From Aquilaria yunnanensis (lineage: Eukaryota > Streptophyta > Magnoliopsida > Malvales > Thymelaeaceae), in contig CM077594.1 in assembly GCA_039654915.1 (NCBI GenBank), forward strand, positions 71,542,393-71,606,392: a stretch of DNA of 64,000 nt. Direction: 5' to 3'. The notes under the pieces are model-generated. The model saw only the letters and a list, made by a program, of their open reading frames with translations, was not told the origin of the DNA and ran no database searches. This document shows positions 60,413 to 64,000 of this stretch, in pieces. How positions within the stretch are numbered: the first letter of the stretch is position 1; each line of letters opens with the position of its first letter. The position numbers were made by a program, and so were the translations under genes.

Positions 60413-63201
60413 TGTCACACCCCACACAGACCCCAGCCTGTGCACTCTCAGTGCCACTCACCATTTCTACCCAAGAGTTATTTAGATATTCTTATGTTCA
60501 GGTATTATTAACTACCTATTATTTTGGCTATTGTTTGTTAGGTAGTTTTAAGTCTTATTTTCTTAAGCTGAGAGTTGGGAGGGTGCCCCAGGAGGCTTAT
60601 GAGTTATTTAGAACAATTACCTGCAGCTTAGGTAAGGCCCAACCACTAACTTGCAGCACAAGGCAAGGCTATAAATCAATAACTTGCAATACAAGCAAGG
60701 CATACACTTAATCAGTTCAGTGTCTAGGATGTGTGCTCATCAAGTGTGCTACTTTCATGAATGACAACCAAGAAGCCCACATCTTTGTAGTTTTGAAAAT
60801 CAAGGTTTCCATGCACATGTATATTCGGCCAAACAAAGTCTCTCAAGAGGTTTCTTACATGAAACATAACCATGAGCTCATAAACTTAACATAACTTGGC
60901 ACATAAGCATCCAACATATGGACATACAAAACCATGTACAACAAAGGCTACATATACACACAAAATAGCCTAAGTACAAGCATCACTAGCTTGGAAGCAT
61001 TCCAAGGATGCTACTAGTCCAAAAATATAGCCAAGGTTAAGTTTTACAAGCTAAGTACCCTTACTCCCCGAGAAGATACCTAAGTGTGCAATACAGCAGC
61101 ACACACTGAAGCACCAGCCCAATGACCATATTCATGGTCATGAAAGTGAACACTATAATCAGAGCCATAGTCCACACATCCATCCTGGACCTAGACGTGC
61201 CCCATAAACTACTCAAGCCTGCAAAACTTGGAGCATAAGTTTTGGGCATAAACCATAACATAAGACTTGTAAGTGTAATTCAATTAAGCCAAGTTCAGTT
61301 AGCACACATACCTCAAGCACAAAAGCACCACTAGCACACAAAAGCTAGCAACTCAAGCAAACTACTCAAGCTATATATCCTCTCCTGAAACATGAAATAT
61401 ATGGGCAATGAGTAACAATTACTCAGCAGGATTCATAACCGACCATATTTGGTCTATTTAGTTAAGTCCAAGACTTAACCTCCATAGCTTACTTGTCCTG
61501 CAAGAAAACATAGAAAACATAAAAAACACAATATACAAATATAGTAACTGAGACATAATAAGTATAACTAAGCTATCTACAATTGGTTAGCACACACAAA
61601 CAAACAATCAAGCACACAAAACACACACACACACCACAAGATACATTCGGCCATATTCACTAGCATGTGTCCATGTGCACCTTTTGCACTTCCCTTTTCA
61701 CAACATCACTCCCATTCCACTAGAGCTCCGAATTCACTAGCAAGTTGGCCTCCCTCACTAGGAATTCTAACACATGCCGATAATTGATTAGCTAACCAAA
61801 TCATAAACCGAATCTCCTAAATAATGCCCACCAAGTAACTAAGATCACATAGCAAATTTTAACCATCACTTAGTTACTTTATTTACTTGTTCATGGAATA
61901 ATTACCAAGCAAGCAAGTAAAATATGAATCCTACCTCAATATATGAGCTTGAATAGTCTCGATTTTACTTGAACACTTCAAGACCGAGGGTGAACTTCAG
62001 TATTTCGTTCACTTCCTTTGCTTCCAAGCTTGATTACAGCTTCAAGCTTTCATCCTTTATCTAAAATATTAAGGACATGGCAGCAACATTCCAAAAGCAA
62101 CCATGAATGCCTCGGCTTCCCATGTATATATTCAAGACTAAGCTTCGGAAAAGGAAGAAGGAAGTCACCTTAGGCCGAAATCAAGGAAGACAAGCTTGAT
62201 TTCTCGTTTGAGTGTCTCTCTAAGCTTTAAAACCAAGGTTGCCTAGCACAACAAGGCCATCACTTAGCCATTCTAATCACTTGATCATGGACATTTACCA
62301 AGAATTTCTAGTGAATGATGAACCTTACCTCTAATTGAACTTAAATATCTCTCGGCTGAACCTTGTTCTTCACCTTTGACCTTTCAATTTGGAGTTTAAG
62401 GTCGCCTACCTCCAAAATTGAAAACCCCAAGCTTGGTTTCGTGTTCAAGCTTCACTTTCACCTCAATTTGGCATCAATTTCGGCAGCAATTCTTCATGAA
62501 CACCAAGAACATGCAAAGCCTTTTGGAACGCTTTAAGTTTCGGCCAACAAACTAAAACACAATCAAGAACCGAAAACATTTGTTTATTTTGCTTAATGGG
62601 GGACATGGCAGCCAGCCATGGACAGTTGTCCAAGAAGATGGTCTAATGCTCTATTTAGTGTCATTCTATTTTGCATGGTTCACTTCACCCTTCAAGAATC
62701 CATGGCTTCACTCTAGTCACTAAAATGCATGTTCATTTCGGCATTAATCTTGATTGATGGCCTTCATTGCCAAGAATAAATCAAAATGGCTGAAAATGGT
62801 CATTATCCCATGTATATTTTGGCCAATTACCAAGACATTAGCTATTAATTAAACTAAGTGATTTATGGCATGGTGGAAGACATAATCATAACCGGCCATC
62901 AAAAGTCACCAAAGAAATTGGTCTAATTCTTCATTTCTCCTTGCACTTATTTGCATGGCCGAAATTGCTAATTTAAGTTTCATAGTTTCAATTGCATCAC
63001 TAGTTCAAGTGTGCATTGTAGTCCTCAAACTTTATTTCATGCCAAAAACATCATGGTCCAATTTTCCATGTACACTTAGAACCCAAACTTTCTTAGGTTT
63101 GCACTTACACCCTTATCCTCATTTTCAATCAAGTCCCTCATGTTTATTTTTTTTTCTCTTTATTCTTGGCCTAAGCCAAGTACTGAGGGATGGTCCTAAC
63201 A
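60413..63201 (-). mobile_element. LTR-like insertion in the Copia element (2789 bp)
   Basis: It begins TGTCACACCC and ends GGTCCTAACA (TG...CA). Parts near 61400-61850 resemble 32740-33740, and 61410-61510 resembles the layout of the chromovirus-type LTRs. It carries no recognisable gene. The flanks AAGCC and AGATC do not match, and about a protease plus most of an integrase is missing between the two sides, so a deletion accompanied or followed the insertion. Confidence 0.65.
61617..61635. repeat. Short CA microsatellite
   Basis: About eight CA units stand in an AC-rich stretch within the LTR-like insertion. Confidence 0.6.
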
Positions 63202-64000
63202 AGATCCAGTATCCGATACCCAAGACGAGGAAGTAGAAAAGTTAGCCTTTATAATAAAAATACCTGAAGTGGAAATCTTACTTCCCTTTTCCTTAGCAAG
63301 TTCTTCAAGATAGATCTTGCAGTTACGCTTCCAGTGCCTAGGTTGCTTATAATGGAAGCACTCCCCTTCCTTTACCACACCACCCTTTGGTTTCAGTACA
63401 GTTGAAGAAGAATTAGCATTGGACTTTCCATTAGCTTTATCCTACTTCTTGTTCGCTTTTCCCTTTCCTTTGCCCTTTTGAACCATCAAAATGGGCTTAG
63501 CCTTCTTAAGGTTTTGCTCAGCAATTCTCAACATGTTGAGCAATTTAGGGAGGGACTTGTCAAGGTCGTTCATGTTATAGTTCTTAACGAACTGATTGTA
63601 GCTTTCAGGCAACGATTGCAAGACTACATCAATAGCCAACTCTTTCTGAAGAGCAAATCCCAAACTCTCAAGATTCTCAATGTATCCAATCATCTTAAGC
63701 ACATGAGGACCCACGGGACTTCCCTCAGACATTTTACACTAATAATGCCTTAGAGGTCTCAAACCTCTCATGACTAGCTTGCTCTTGGAAAAGCATTTTG
63801 AGATGTTTGATCATATCGAACGCCCCCATGTTTTCATGTTTCTTCTGAAGCTCAGATTCCATGGTAATAAGCATGAGGCATGCAACATCCAAATCATCAT
63901 CAAAATGCCTCTTGTGAGCATCCCTTTTAGCTTTTGGAGCAGTGGCAATAGGCTCATTTGGAAAGGGCTGCTCTAGGACATAAGCCTTTCTCTCTTGCTT
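63202..64000 (-). pseudogene. gag: Copia gag and start of protease, cut by the window edge
   Basis: The minus strand reads gag (63442-63732) with ENLESLGFALQKELAIDVVL, SLPESYNQFVKNYNMN and LPKLLNMLRIAEQN. A basic stretch ends it. Then comes a zinc knuckle (63319-63360), where the second Cys is replaced: C-x2-Y-x4-H-x4-C. It ends with SSSWVSDTGSC, the protease active site (Asp at 63211-63213), and stops at the LTR-like insertion. 63780-64000 continues gag towards the N-terminus (KHLKMLFQEQASHERFE). Confidence 0.85.

Noticed and set aside
1..64000. CRISPR arrays, operons or bacterial-type regulatory sites
   Set aside because: No spaced short direct repeats and no prokaryotic gene layout; all recognised content is plant retrotransposon sequence.

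Overview
The window looks like a repeat-rich, intergenic piece of a flowering-plant nuclear genome. I found no host protein-coding gene, rRNA gene or functional tRNA gene. Almost everything that can be assigned is an LTR retrotransposon or the remains of one, nested several layers deep. The evidence is TG...CA termini, 5-bp target-site duplications (TSDs), primer-binding sites, polypurine tracts and broken gag/pol frames. Species cannot be told from the sequence.

Five groups of elements recur. (1) A family of about 2.4-2.5 kb LTRs begins TGTTACC and ends GGTAACA. There are at least ten copies, none with a recognisable internal region, and seven have a matching or one-mismatch 5-bp TSD. (2) A Copia family has LTRs of about 1.4 kb (TGTTAGTGTTGTGCC...CCCAACA), seen as four LTRs without coding sequence and one LTR joined to a minus-strand element (56985 to the right edge). 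(3) Two decayed chromovirus-like Gypsy elements lie on the minus strand (about 7.8-12.4 kb and 36.8-52.6 kb), with initiator-Met-type primer sites and LTR fragments. (4) One nearly full-length 11.1 kb Gypsy element of Tat-like type lies at 18992-30090, with both LTRs, a PBS, a PPT and a one-mismatch TSD. (5) A second, older Tat-like pol fragment lies at about 2.9-4.9 kb on the minus strand.

Layout: 1-1629 TGTTACC LTR inside a Copia LTR (to 2939); 2940-4900 Tat-like pol remnant; 5309-7781 solo LTR; 7790-12359 chromovirus PR/gag (minus) split by a solo LTR (8661-11147); 12360-18991 overlapping LTR fragments with an inverted solo LTR (13693-16120); 18992-30090 Tat element; 30091-36640 LTR-type sequence with two clean solo LTRs (30299-32739 and 33741-35137); 36643-36820 a plus-strand integrase scrap; 36820-52594 chromovirus (minus) split by three solo-LTR insertions, one of them double; 52595-64000 a deep nest ending in the minus-strand Copia element, which itself carries a 2.8 kb insertion replacing its PR/early-INT region.

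The most interesting object is inside the Tat element. Downstream of pol and on the opposite strand there is a four-exon gene (28561 down to 26117) with three GT-AG introns. Its N-terminal domain resembles the 'putative gypsy type transposon' family and its C-terminus is coiled coil. It has its own TATA box and polyadenylation signal. Antisense genes are known in Tat-lineage elements, so the class is not new, but this copy allows exon-level reading. Also notable are two tandem tRNA-derived (SINE-like) units inserted into the gag of the same element.
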